64,000 nucleotides of DNA. Source: Gordius sp. MW1. Taxonomy: Eukaryota; Nematomorpha; Gordioida; Gordea; Gordiidae. The notes below the pieces were generated by a model that saw only the letters and a list, made by a program, of their open reading frames with translations, did no database searches and was not told the origin of the DNA. The stretch covers positions 9,182,501-9,246,500 of the forward strand of contig OZ038528.1 of the NCBI GenBank assembly GCA_964036665.1, in the 5' to 3' direction. The first letter of the stretch is position 1, and each line of letters opens with the position of its first letter. Positions 1-13,200 of this stretch are shown here, in pieces. A program made the position numbers and the translations under genes.

Positions 1-345
1 CTATTATCCTCGATTTACTTCCGAAAAGAGGTTTTTAGCTGCGAGAACTATCATTTTGACAAAAGACAACGTTTTATTTTTTGCGATTTGTTTGTTGTAT
101 TGCAACGTGAGTGCTTAATTTCTGAAAATGGCTCTATGCGATCATGATTTCAAAGTAATAGTTTTTAGATTCTGATAAATTTTTACTTTTTATCATCGAA
201 ACCACGTCTGAAAACGTCAACTTTCATCGGATGCATACGGTTGAAAGAAAAATATGTGAAAAATTTTGAGGTAAAAATATTTATTTTTTCGATTCTATGT
301 GAAAGAGCATAAAAAAATATATAAAAGTAAGCCAATTTGAGAATC

Positions 346-690
346 CTATTATCCTCGATTGACTTCCGAAAAGAGGTTTTAAGCTGCGAGAACTATCATT
401 TTGACAAAAGACAACGTTTTATTGTTGCGATTAGTTTGTTGTATCGCAACGTGAGTGCTTAATTTTTGAAAATGGCTCTATGCGATCATGATTTTAAAGT
501 AATAGTTTTTAGATTCTGATAAATTTTTACTTGGGATCATAGAAACCACGTCTGAAAACGACAACTTTCATAGGATGGATACGGTTCAAAGAAAAATATG
601 TGAAAAATTTTGAGGTAAAAATATTTTTTTTTTTGATTCTATGTGAAAGAGCATGAAAAAAATATATAAAAGTAAGCCAATTTGAGAATC
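346..690 (+). repeat. Representative satellite monomer (345 bp)
   Basis: This copy illustrates the unit. It opens with a pyrimidine-rich CTATTATCCTCGATTGACTTCC, then GAAAAGAGG. A perfect dyad GTTGCGAT (424-431) and ATCGCAAC (443-450) follows, with an 11-nt loop. Next is the 8-bp palindrome ATCATGAT (485-492), then a region around CCACGTCTGAAAACGACAAC. The unit ends in A/T runs and AAAAGTAAGCCAATTTGAGAATC. The phase is arbitrary. At 345 bp it is close to twice a nucleosomal repeat, a common size for animal satellites. I see no half-length internal duplication by eye. Confidence 0.85.
424..450. repeat. 8-bp inverted repeat (dyad) in the satellite monomer
   Basis: GTTGCGAT and ATCGCAAC are exact reverse complements separated by TAGTTTGTTGT. 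The same dyad appears at the equivalent place in most monomers. A subfamily with ATTATTGCGATT keeps 7 of 8 pairs. Copies with GTTGGATT (near 42,775 and 43,112), ATCGAAAC (near 35,220) or GTTTCGAT/ATAGCAAC (near 56,196 and 62,055) have lost pairing. It could form a small cruciform or bind a dimeric protein. That is inference, and simple shared ancestry also explains its frequency. Confidence 0.7.
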
Positions 691-3105
691 CTATTATCCT
701 CGATTGACTTCCGAAAAGAGGTTTTAAGCTGCGAGAACTATCATTTTGACAAAAGACAACGTTTTATTGTTGCGATTAGTTTGTTGTATCGCAACGTGAG
801 TGCTTAATTTTTGAAAATGGCTCTATGCGATCATGATTTCAAAGTAATAATTTTTAGATTCTGATAAATTTTTACTTGGGATCATAGAAACCACGTCTAA
901 AACGACAACTTTCATAGGATGAATACGGTTCAAAGAAAAATATGTGAAAAATTTTGAGGTAAAAATATTTATTTTTTTCGATTCTATGTGAAAGAGCATG
1001 AAAAAAATATATAAAAGTAAGCCAATTTGAGAATCCTATTATCCTCGATTGACTTCCGAAAAGAGGTTTTAAGCTGCGAGAACTATCATTTTGACAAAAG
1101 ACAACGTTTTATTGTTGCGATTAGTTTGTTGTATCGCAACGTGAGTGCTTAATTTTTGAAAATGGCTCTATGCGATCATGATTTCAAAGTAATAGTTTTC
1201 AGATTCTGATAAATTTTTACTTTTTATCATCAAAACCACGTCTGAAAACGACAACTTTCATCGGATGCATACGGTTGAAAGAAAAATATGTGAAAAATTT
1301 TGAGGTAAAAATATTTATTTTTTTCGATTTTATGTGAAAGAGCATGAAAAAATATATATAAGTAAGCCAATTTGAGAATCCTATTATCCTCGATTTACTT
1401 CCGAAAAGAGGTTTTAAGCTGCGAGAACTATCATTTTGACAAAAGACAACGTTTTAATGTTGCGATTAGTTTGTTGTATCGCAACGTGAGTGCTTAATTT
1501 TTGAAAATAGCTCTATGCGATCATGATTTCAAAGTAATAATTTTTAGATTCTGATAAATTTTTACTTGGGATCATAGAAACCACGTCTAAAACGACAACT
1601 TTCATAGGATGAATACGGTTCAAAGAAAAATATGTGAAAAATTTTGAGGTAAAAATATTTATTTTTTTCGATTCTATGTGAAAGAGCATGAAAAAAATAT
1701 ATAAAAGTAAGCCAATTTGAGAATCCTATTATCCTCGATTGACTTCCGAAAAGAGGTTTTAAGCTGCGAGAACTATCATTTTGACAAAAGACAACGTTTT
1801 ATTGTTGCGATTAGTTTGTTGTATCGCAACGTGAGTGCTTAATTTTTGAAAATGGCTCTATGCGATCATGATTTCAAAGTAATAGTTTTCAGATTCTGAT
1901 AAATTTTTACTTTTTATCATCAAAACCACGTCTGAAAACGACAACTTTCATCGGATGCATACGGTTGAAAGAAAAATATGTGAAAAATTTTGAGGTAAAA
2001 ATATTTATTTTTTTCGATTTTATGTGAAAGAGCATGAAAAAATATATATAAGTAAGCCAATTTGAGAATCCTATTATCCTCGATTTACTTCCGAAAAGAG
2101 GTTTTTAGCTGCGAGAACTATCATTTTGACAAAAGACAACGTTTTATTGTTGCGATTAGTTTGTTGTATCGCAACGTGAGTGTGTAATTTTTCAAAAATG
2201 CACTGTGCGATCATGATTTTAAAGTAATAGTTTTCTGATTCTGATAAATTTTTACTTTTTATCATCGAAACCACGTCTGAAAACGACAACTTTCATCGGA
2301 TGCATACGGTTGAAAGAAAAATATGTGAAAAATTTTGAGGTAAAAATATTTATTTTTTTCGATTCTATGTGAAAGAGCATGAAAAAATATATATAAGTAA
2401 GCCAATTTGAGAATCCTATTATCCTCGATTTACTTCCGAAAAGAGGTTTTAAGCTGCGAGAACTATCATTTTGACAAAAGACAACGTTTTATTGTTGCGA
2501 TTAGTTTGTTGTATCGCAACGTGAGTGCTTAATTTTTGAAAATGGCTCTATGCGATCATGATTTCAAAGTAATAATTTTTAGATTCTGATAAATTTTTAC
2601 TTGGGATCATAGAAACCACGTCTAAAACGACAACTTTCATAGGATGAATACGGTTCAAAGAAAAATATGTGAAAAATTTTGAGGTAAAAATATTTATTTT
2701 TTTCGATTCTATGTGAAAGAGCATGAAAAAAATATATAAAAGTAAGCCAATTTGAGAATCCTATTATCCTCGATTGACTTCCGAAAAGAGGTTTTAAGCT
2801 GCGAGAACTATCATTTTGACAAAAGACAACGTTTTATTGTTGCGATTAGTTTGTTGTATCGCAACGTGAGTGCTTAATTTTTGAAAATGGCTCTATGCGA
2901 TCATGATTTCAAAGTAATAGTTTTCAGATTCTGATAAATTTTTACTTTTTATCATCAAAACCACGTCTGAAAACGACAACTTTCATCGGATGCATACGGT
3001 TGAAAGAAAAATATGTGAAAAATTTTGAGGTAAAAATATTTATTTTTTTCGATTTTATGTGAAAGAGCATGAAAAAATATATATAAGTAAGCCAATTTGA
3101 GAATC
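691..3105. repeat. Alternating two-monomer higher-order repeat
   Basis: Monomers here alternate between two types. One carries AAAGTAATAATTTTTAG with CGTCTAAAACG and GGATGAATACGGTTC (691, 1381, 2416). The other carries ATAGTTTTCAG with TATCATCAAAACC and TCGATTTTATG (1036, 1726, 2761). The period is about 690 bp. It is interrupted at 2,071 by a monomer with GTGTGTAATTTTTC and GCACTGTGCG. Confidence 0.65.
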
Positions 3106-6100
3106 CTATTATCCTCGATTTACTTCCGAAAAGAGGTTTTTAGCTGCGAGAACTATCATTTTGACAAAAGACAACGTTTTATTTTTTGCGATTTGTTTGT
3201 TGTATTGCAACGTGAGTGCTTAATTTCTGAAAATGGCTCTATGCGATCATGATTTCAAAGTAATAGTTTTTAGATTCTGATAAATTTTTACTTTTTATCA
3301 TCGAAACCACGTCTGAAAACGTCAACTTTCATCGGATGCATACGGTTGAAAGAAAAATATGTGAAAAATTTTGAGGTAAAAATATTTATTTTTTCGATTC
3401 TATGTGAAAGAGCATAAAAAAATATATAAAAGTAAGCCAATTTGAGAATCCTATTATCCTCGATTGACTTCCGAAAAGAGGTTTTAAGCTGCGAGAACTA
3501 TCATTTTGACAAAAGACAACGTTTTATTGTTGCGATTAGTTTGTTGTATCGCAACGTGAGTGCTTAATTTTTGAAAATGGCTCTATGCGATCATGATTTT
3601 AAAGTAATAGTTTTTAGATTCTGATAAATTTTTACTTGGGATCATAGAAACCACGTCTGAAAACGACAACTTTCATAGGATGGATACGGTTCAAAGAAAA
3701 ATATGTGAAAAATTTTGAGGTAAAAATATTTTTTTTTTTGATTCTATGTGAAAGAGCATGAAAAAATATATAAAAGTAAGCCAATTTGAGAATCCTATTA
3801 TCCTCGATTGACTTCCGAAAAGAGGTTTTAAGCTGCGAGAACTATCATTTTGACAAAAGACAACGTTTTATTGTTGCGATTAGTTTGTTGTATCGCAACG
3901 TGAGTCTGTAATTTTTCAAAAATGCACTGTGCGATCATGATTTTAAAGTAATAATTTTCTGATTCTGATAAATTTTTACTTTTTATCATCGAAACCACGT
4001 CTGAAAACGACAACTTTCATCGGATGCATACGGTTGAAAGAAAAATATGTGAAAAATTTTGAGGTAAAAATATTTATTTTTTTCGATTCTATGTGAAAGA
4101 GCATGAAAAAATATATATAAGTAAGCCAATTTGAGAATCCTATTATCCTCGATTGACTTCCGAAAAGAGGTTTTAAGCTGCGAGAACTATCATTTTGACA
4201 AAAGACAACGTTTTATTGTTGCGATTAGTTTGTTGTATCGCAACGTGAGTGCTTAATTTTTGAAAATGGCTCTATGCTATCATGATTTCAAAGTAATAGT
4301 TTTCAGATTCTGATAAATTTTTACTTGGGATCATAGAAACCACGTCTAAAAACGACAACTTTCATCGGATGCATACGGTTGAAAGAAAAATATGTGAAAA
4401 ATTTTGAGGTAAAAATATTTATTTTTTTCGATTCTATGTGAAAGAGCATGAAAAAATTTATAAAAGTAAGCCAATTTGAGAATCCTATTATCCTCGATTT
4501 ACTTCCGAAAAGAGGTTAGCTGCGAGAACTATCATTTTGACAAAAGACAAGGTTTTATTATTGCGATTAGTTTGTTGTATCGCAACGTGAGTGCTTAATT
4601 TTTGGAAATGGCTCTATGCGATCATGATTTCAAAGTAATAGTTTTTAGATTCTGATAAATTTTTACTGTTTATCATCGAAACCACGTCTGAAAACGACAA
4701 CTGTCATCGGATGCATACGGTTGAAAAAAAATATGTGAAAAATTTTGAGGTAAAAATATTTATTTTTTTTTGATTCTATGTAAAAGAGCATGAAAAAATA
4801 TATAAAAGTAAGCACATTTGAGAATCCTATTATCCTCGATTGACTTCCGAAAAGAGGTTTTAAGCTGCGAGAACTATCATTTGACAAAAGACAACGTTTT
4901 ATTATTGCGATTAGTTTGTTGTATCGCAACGTGAGTGCTTAATTTTTGAAAATGGCTCTATGCGATCATGATTTCAACGTAATAGTTTTTAGATTCTGAT
5001 AAATTTTTACTTTTTATCATGGATACTACGTTTGAAAACGACAACTTGGATGAATACGGTTGAAAGAAAAATATGTGAAAATTTTTGAGGTAAAAATATT
5101 TATTTTTTTCGATTCTATGTGAAAGAGCATAAAAAAATATATAAAAGTAAGCCAATTTGAGAATCCTATTATCCTCGATTGACTTCCGAAAAGAGGTTTT
5201 AAGCTGCGTGAACTATCATTTTGACAAAAGACAACGTTTTATTGTTGCGATTAGTTTGTTGTATCGCAACGTGAGTGCTTAATTTTTGAAAATGGCTCTA
5301 TGCGATCATGATTTCAAAGTAATAGTTTTCAGATTCTGATAAATTTTTACTTGGGATCATAGAAACCACGTCTAAAAACGACAACTTTCATCGGATGCAT
5401 ACGGTTGAAAGAAAAATATGTGAAAAATTTTGAGGTAAAAATATTTATTTTTTTCGATTCTATGTGAAAGAGCATGAAAAAAATTATAAAAGTAAGCCAA
5501 TTTGAGAATCCTATTATCCTCGATTTACTTCCGAAAAGAGGTTAGCTGCGAGAACTATCATTTTGACAAAAGACAAGGTTTTATTATTGCGATTAGTTTG
5601 TTGTATCGCAACGTGAGTGCTTAATTTTTGGAAATGGCTCTATGCGATCATGATTTCAAAGTAATAGTTTTTAGATTCTGATAAATTTTTACTTTTTATC
5701 ATCGAAACCACGTCTGAAAACGACAACTGTCATCGGATGCATACGGTTGAAAAAAAATATGTGAAAAATTTTGAGGTAAAAATATTTATTTTTTTTTGAT
5801 TCTATGTAAAAGAGCATGAAAAAATATATAAAAGTAAGCACATTTGAGAATCCTATTATCCTCGATTGACTTCCGAAAAGAGGTTTTAAGCTACGAGAAC
5901 TATCATTTTGACAAAAGACAACGTTTTATTATTGCGATTAGTTTGTTGTATCGCAACGTGAGTGCTTAATTTTTGAAAATGGCTCTATGCGATCATGATT
6001 TCAAAGTAATAGTTTTCAGAATCTGATAAATTTTTACTTGAGATCATAGAAACCACGTCTAAAAACGACAACTTTCAACGGATGCATACGGTTGAAAGAA

Positions 6101-7240
6101 AAATATGTGAAAAATTTTGAGGTAAAAATATTTATTTTTTTTTGATTTTATGTGAAAGAGCATGAAAAAATATATAAAAGTAAGCACATTTGAGAATCCT
6201 ATTATCCTCGATTGACTTCCGAAAAGAGGTTTTAAGCTGCGAGAACTATCATTTTGACAAAAGACAACGTTTTATTGTTGCGATTAGTTTGTTGTATCGC
6301 AACGTGAGTGCTTAATTTTTGAAAATGGCTCTATGCTATCATGATTTCAAAGTAATAGTTTTCAGATTCTGATAAATTTTTACTTGGGATCATAGAAACC
6401 ACGTCTAAAAACGACAACTTTCATCGGATGCATACGGTTGAAAGAAAAATATGTGAAAAATTTTGAGGTAAAAATATTTATTTTTTCGATTCTATGTGAA
6501 AGAGCATGAAAAAATTTATAAAAGTAAGCCAATTTGAGAATCCTATTATCCTCGATTTACTTCCGAAAAGAGGTTAGCTGCGAGAACTATCATTTAGACA
6601 AAAGACAAGGTTTTATTATTGCGATTAGTTTGTTGTATCGCAACGTGAGTGCTTAATTTTTGGAAATGGCTCTATGCGATCATGATTTCAAAGTAATAGT
6701 TTTTAGATTCTGATTAATTTTTACTTTTTATCATCGAAACCACGTCTGAAAACGACAACTGTCATCGGATGCATACGGTTGAAAAAAAATATGTGAAAAA
6801 TTTTGAGGTAAAAATATTTATTTTTTTTTGATTCTATGTAAAAGAGCATGAAAAAATATATAAAAGTAAGCACATTTGAGAATCCTATTATCCTCGATTG
6901 ACTTCCGAAAAGAGGTTTTAAGCTGCGAGAACTATCATTTTGACAAAAGACAACGTTTTATTATTGCGATTAGTTTGTTGTATCGCAACGTGAGTGCTTA
7001 ATTTTTGAAAATGGCTCTATGCGATCATGATTTCAAAGTAATAGTTTTCAGATTCAGATAAATTTTTACTTGAGATCATAGAAACCACGTCTGAAAACGA
7101 CAACTTTCAACGGATGCATACGGTTGAAAGAAAAATATGTGAAAAATTTTGAGGTAAAAATATTTATTTTTTTTTTGATTCTATGTGAAAGAGCATGAAA
7201 AAATATATAAAAGTAAGCCAATTTGAGAATCTTATTATCC
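3106..7240. repeat. Block U1: 12-monomer satellite block, present again further right
   Basis: This stretch is collinear with 13,770-14,825 joined to 21,026-24,450. Shared private markers occur in the same order: TTTTTTGCGATTTG, GAGTCTGTAATTTTTC (3,905; 14,570; 20,770), GCTATCATG, GAGGTTAGCTG, AACTTGGATG (5,045; 22,259) and GCGTGAACT (5,207; 22,422). The right-hand version has one extra monomer near 21.8-22.0 kb, shifting the offset from 16,866 to 17,216 bp. Confidence 0.65.
5820..7240. repeat. Four-monomer block repeated at about 7,540-8,960 (offset 1,720 bp)
   Basis: Matching features include TTTTCAGAATCTGAT with TTGAGATC (6,012 and 7,732), GCTATCATG (6,335 and 8,055), CATTTAGACAAAAG (6,591 and 8,311), TCTGATTAATTT, GATTCAGATAAAT and the rare GAATCTTATTATCC end. 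The offset equals five monomers. After the 6-bp loss at 7,245 the offset becomes 1,726 bp and the match fades. Confidence 0.65.
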
Positions 7241-7244
7241 TCGA

Positions 7245-10200
7245 TCCGAAAAGAGGTTTTAAGCTGCGAGAACTATCATTTTGACAAAAGACAAGGTTTT
7301 ATTGTTGCGATTAGTTTGTTGTATCGCAACGTGAGTGCTTAATTTTTGAAAATGGCTCTATGCGATCATGATTTCAAAGTAATAGTTTTCAGATTCAGAT
7401 AAATTTTTACTTGAGATCATAGAAACCACGTCTGAAAACGACAACTTTCAACGGATGCATACGGTTGAAAGAAAAATATGTGAAAAATTTTGAGGTAAAA
7501 ATATTTATTTTTTTTTTGATTCTATGTGAAAGAGCATGAAAAAATATATAAAAGTAAGCACATTTGAGAATCCTATTATCCTCGATTGACTTCCGAAAAG
7601 AGGTTTTAAGCTGCGAGAACTATCATTTTGACAAAAGACAACGTTTTATTATTGCGATTAGTTTGTTGTATCGCAACGTGAGTGCTTAATTTTTGAAAAT
7701 GGCTCTATGCGATCATGATTTCAAAGTAATAGTTTTCAGAATCTGATAAATTTTTACTTGAGATCATAGAAACCACGTCTGAAAACGACAACTTTCAACG
7801 GATGCATACGGTTGAAAGAAAAATATGTGAAAAATTTTGAGGTAAAAATATTTATTTTTTTTTGATTTTATGTGAAAGAGCATGAAAAAATATATAAAAG
7901 TAAGCACATTTGAGAATCCTATTATCCTCGATTGACTTCCGAAAAGAGGTTTTAAGCTGCGAGAACTATCATTTTGACAAAAGACAACGTTTTATTGTTG
8001 CGATTAGTTTGTTGTATCGCAACGTGAGTGCTTAATTTTTGAAAATGGCTCTATGCTATCATGATTTCAAAGTAATAGTTTTCAGATTCTGATAAATTTT
8101 TACTTGGGATCATAGAAACCACGTCTAAAAACGACAACTTTCATCGGATGCATACGGTTGAAAGAAAAATATGTGAAAAATTTTGAGGTAAAAATATTTA
8201 TTTTTTCGATTCTATGTGAAAGAGCATGAAAAAATTTATAAAAGTAAGCCAATTTGAGAATCCTATTATCCTCGATTTACTTCCGAAAAGAGGTTAGCTG
8301 CGAGAACTATCATTTAGACAAAAGACAAGGTTTTATTATTGCGATTAGTTTGTTGTATCGCAACGTGAGTGCTTAATTTTTGGAAATGGCTCTATGCGAT
8401 CATGATTTCAAAGTAATAGTTTTTAGATTCTGATTAATTTTTACTTTTTATCATCGAAACCACGTCTGAAAACGACAACTGTCATCGGATGCATACGGTT
8501 GAAAAAAAATATGTGAAAAATTTTGAGGTAAAAATATTTATTTTTTTTTGATTCTATGTAAAAGAGCATGAAAAAATATATAAAAGTAAGCACATTTGAG
8601 AATCCTATTATCCTCGATTGACTTCCGAAAAGAGGTTTTAAGCTGCGAGAACTATCATTTTGACAAAAGACAACGTTTTATTATTGCGATTAGTTTGTTG
8701 TATCGCAACGTGAGTGCTTAATTTTTGAAAATGGCTCTATGCGATCATGATTTCAAAGTAATAGTTTTCAGATTCAGATAAATTTTTACTTGAGATCATA
8801 GAAACCACGTCTGAAAACGACAACTTTCAACGGATGCATACGGTTGAAAGAAAAATATGTGAAAAATTTTGAGGTAAAAATATTTATTTTTTTTTTGATT
8901 CTATGTGAAAGAGCATGAAAAAATATATAAAAGTAAGCCAATTTGAGAATCTTATTATCCTCGATTTACTTCCGAAAAGAGGTTTTAAGCTGCGAGAACT
9001 ATCATTTTGACAAAAGACAAGGTTTTATTGTTGCGATTAGTTTGTTGTATCGCAACGTGAGTGCTTAATTTTTGAAAACTGCTCTATGCGATCATGATTT
9101 CAAAGTAATAGTTTTCAGATTCTGATAAATTTTTACTTGGGATCATAGAAACCACGTCTAAAAACGACAACTTTCATCGGATGCATACGGTTGAAAGAAA
9201 AATATGTGAAAAATTTTGAGGTAAAAATATTTATTTTTTTCGATTCTATGTGAAAGAGCATGAAAAAATTTATAAAAGTAAGCCAATTTGAGAATCCTAT
9301 TATCCTCGATTTACTTCCGAAAAGAGGTTAGCTGCGAGAACTATCATTTTGACAAAAGACAAGGTTTTATTATTGCGATTAGTTTGTTGTATCGCAACGT
9401 GAGTGCTTAATTTTTGGAAATGGCTCTATGCGATCATGATTTCAAAGTAATAGTTTTTAGATTCTGATAAATTTTTACTTTTTATCATCGAAACCACGTC
9501 TGAAAACGACAACTGTCATCGGATGCATACGGTTGAAAAAAAATATGTGAAAAATTTTGAGGTAAAAATATTTATTTTTTTTTGATTCTATGTAAAAGAG
9601 CATGAAAAAATATATAAAAGTAAGCACATTTGAGAATCCTATTATCCTCGATTGACTTCCGAAAAGAGGTTTTAAGCTGCGAGAACTATCATTTTGACAA
9701 AAGACAACGTTTTATTATTGCGATTTGTTTGTTGTATCGCAACGTGAGTGCTTAATTTTTGAAAATGGCTCTATGCGATCATGATTTCAAAGTAATAGTT
9801 TTCAGAATCTGATAAATTTTTACTTGAGATCATAGAAACCACGTCTGAAAACGACAACTTTCAACGGATGCATACGGTTGAAAGAAAAATATGTGAAAAA
9901 TTTTGAGGTAAAAATATTTATTTTTTTTTGATTCTATGTGAAAGAGCATGAAAAAATATATAAAAGTAAGCCAATTTGAGAATCCTATTATCCTCGATTT
10001 ACTTCCGAAAAGAGGTTTTAAGCTGCGAGAACTATCATTTTGACAAAAGACAAGGTTTTATTGTTGCGATTAGTTTGTTGTATCGCAACGTGAGTGCTTA
10101 ATTTTTGAAAACTGCTCTATGCGATTATGATTTCAACGTAATAGTTTTTAGATTCTGATAAATTTTTACTTTTTATCATGGATACTACGTTTGAAAACGA

Positions 10201-13200
10201 CAACTTGGATGAATACGGTTGAAAGAAAAATATGTGAAAAATTTTGAGGTAAAAATATTTATTTTTTTCGATTCTATGTGAAAGAGCATAAAAAAATATA
10301 TAAAAGTAAGCCAATTTGAGAATCCTATTATCCTCGATTGACTTCCGAAAAGAGGTTTTAAGCTGCGAGAACTATCATTTTGACAAAAGACAACGTTTTA
10401 TTGTTGCGATTAGTTTGTTGTATCGCAACGTGAGTGCTTAATTTTTGAAAATGGCTCTATGCGATCATGATTTCAAAGTAATAGTTTTCAGATTCTGATA
10501 AATTTTTACTTGGGATCATAGAAACCACGTCTAAAAACGACAACTTTCATCGGATGCATACGGTTGAAAGAAAAATATGTGAAAAATTTTGAGGTAAAAA
10601 TATTTATTTTTTTCGATTCTATGTGAAAGAGCATGAAAAAATTTATAAAAGTAAGCCAATTTGAGAATCCTATTATCCTCGATTTACTTCCGAAAAGAGG
10701 TTAGCTGCGAGAACTATCATTTTGACAAAAGACAAGGTTTTATTATTGCGATTAGTTTGTTGCATCGCAACGTGAGTGTGTAATTTTTCAAAAATGCACT
10801 ATGCGATCATGATTTTAAAGTAATAGTTTTCTGATTCTGATAAATTTTTACTTTTTATCATCGAAACCACGTCTGAAAACGACAACTTTCATCGGATGCA
10901 TACGGTTAAAAGAAAAACATGTGAAAAATTTTGAGGTAAAAATATTTTTTTTTTCGATTCTATGTGAAAGAGCATGAAAAAATATATATAAGTAAGCCAA
11001 TTTGAGAATCCTATTATCCTCTATTTACTTCCGAAAAGAGGTTTTTAGCTACTAGAACTATCATTTTGACAAAAGGCAACGTTTTATTGTTGCGATTAGT
11101 TTGTTGTATCGCAACGTGAGTGCTTAATTTTTGAAAATGGCTCTATGCGATCATGATTTCAAAGTAATAGTTTTTAGATTCTGATAAATTTTTACTTGGG
11201 ATCATAGAAACCACGTCTGAAAACGACAACTTTCATAGGATGAATACGGTTCAAAGAAAAATATGTGAAAATTTTTGAGGTAAAAATATTTATTTTTTTC
11301 GATTCTATGTGAAAGAGCATGAAAAAATATATAAAAGTAAGCCAATTTGAGAATCCTATTATCCTCGATTGACTTCCGAAAAGAGGTTTTAAGCTGCGAG
11401 AACTATCATTTTGACAAAAGACAACGTTTTATTTTTTGCGATTTGTTTGTTGTATTGCAACGTGAGTGCTTAATTTCTGAAAATGGCTCTATGCGATCAT
11501 GATTTCAAAGTAATAGTTTTTAGATTCTGATAAATTTTTACTTTTTATCATCGAAACCACGTCTGAAAACGTCAACTTTCATCGGATGCATACGGTTGAA
11601 AGAAAAATATGTGAAAAATTTTGAGGTAAAAATATTTATTTTTTCGATTCTATGTGAAAGAGCATAAAAAAATATATATAAGTAAGCCAATTTGAGAATC
11701 CTATTATCCTCGATTTACTTCCGAAAAGAGGTTTTAAGCTGCGAGAACTATCATTTTGACAAAAGACAACGTTTTATTGTTGCGATTAGTTTGTTGTATC
11801 GCAACGTGAGTGCTTAATTTTTGAAAATGGCTCTATGCGATCATGATTTCAAAGTAATAATTTTTAGATTCTGATAAATTTTTACTTGGGATCATAGAAA
11901 CGACGTCTAAAACGACAACTTTCATAGGATGAATACGGTTCAAAGAAAAATATGTGAAAAATTTTGAGGTAAAAATATTAATTTTTTTCGATTCTATGTG
12001 AAAGAGCATGAAAAAATATATATAAGTAAGCCAATTTGAGAATCCTATTATCCTCGATTTACTTCCGAAAAGAGGTTTTAAGCTGCGAGAACTATCATTT
12101 TGACAAAAGACAACGTTTTATTGTTGCGATTAGTTTGTTGTATCGCAACGTGAGTGCTTAATTTTTGAAAATGGCTCTATGCGATCATGATTTCAAAGTA
12201 ATAGTTTTCAGATTCTGATAAATTTTTACTTTTTATCATCAAAACCACGTCTGAAAACGACAACTTTCATCGAATGCATACGGTTGAAAGAAAAATATGT
12301 GAAAAATTTTGAGGTAAAAATATTTATTTTTTTCGATTTTATGTGAAAGAGCATGAAAAAATATATATAAGTAAGCCAATTTGAGAATCCTATTATCCTC
12401 TATTTACTTCCGAAAAGAGGTTTTTAGCTACTAGAACTATCATTTTGACAAAAGGCAACGTTTTATTGTTGCGATTAGTTTGTTGTATCGCAACGTGAGT
12501 GCTTAATTTTTGAAAATGGCTCTATGCGATCATGATTTCAAAGTAATAGTTTTTAGATTCTGATAAATTTTTACTTGGGATCATAGAAACCACGTCTGAA
12601 AACGACAACTTTCATAGGATGAATACGGTTCAAAGAAAAATATGTGAAAATTTTTGAGGTAAAAATATTTATTTTTTTCGATTCTATGTGAAAGAGCATG
12701 AAAAAATATATAAAAGTAAGCCAATTTGAGAATCCTATTATCCTCGATTGACTTCCGAAAAGAGGTTTTAAGCTGCGAGAACTATCATTTTGACAAAAGA
12801 CAACGTTTTATTGTTGCGATTAGTTTGTTGTATCGCAACGTGAGTGTGTAATTTTTCAAAAATGCACTGTGCGATCATGATTTTAAAGTAATAGTTTTCT
12901 GATTCTGATAAATTTTTACTTTTTATCATCGAAACCACGTCTGAAAACGACAACTTTCATCGGATGCATACGGTTGAAAGAAAAATATGTGAAAAATTTT
13001 GAGGTAAAAATATTTATTTTTTTCGATTCTATGTGAAAGAGCATGAAAAAATATATATAAGTAAGCCAATTTGAGAATCCTATTATCCTCGATTTACTTC
13101 CGAAAAGAGGTTTTAAGCTGCGAGAACTATCATTTTGACAAAAGACAACGTTTTATTGTTGCGATTAGTTTGTTGTATCGCAACGTGAGTGCTTAATTTT

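Larger units (their letters stand above)
1..800. repeat. Satellite block repeated at 3,106 (offset 3,105 bp, nine monomers)
   Basis: The first two monomers match those at 3,106 and 3,451, including a rare marker in the first: ATTTTTTGCGATTTGTTTG with GTATTGCAACG and AATTTCTG. That marker monomer begins at 1, 3,106, 13,770 and 19,970, and a recombinant form begins at 11,356. Similarity at this offset ends inside the third monomer, before about 900, where the 3,796 copy switches to GAGTCTGTAATTTTTC. Confidence 0.7.

Noticed and set aside
346..690. A CENP-B box in the satellite monomer.
   Set aside because: TTTCGGAAG on the reverse strand matches only the first half of the consensus. The required A and the CGGG end are missing in both the GATTGAC and GATTTAC forms.
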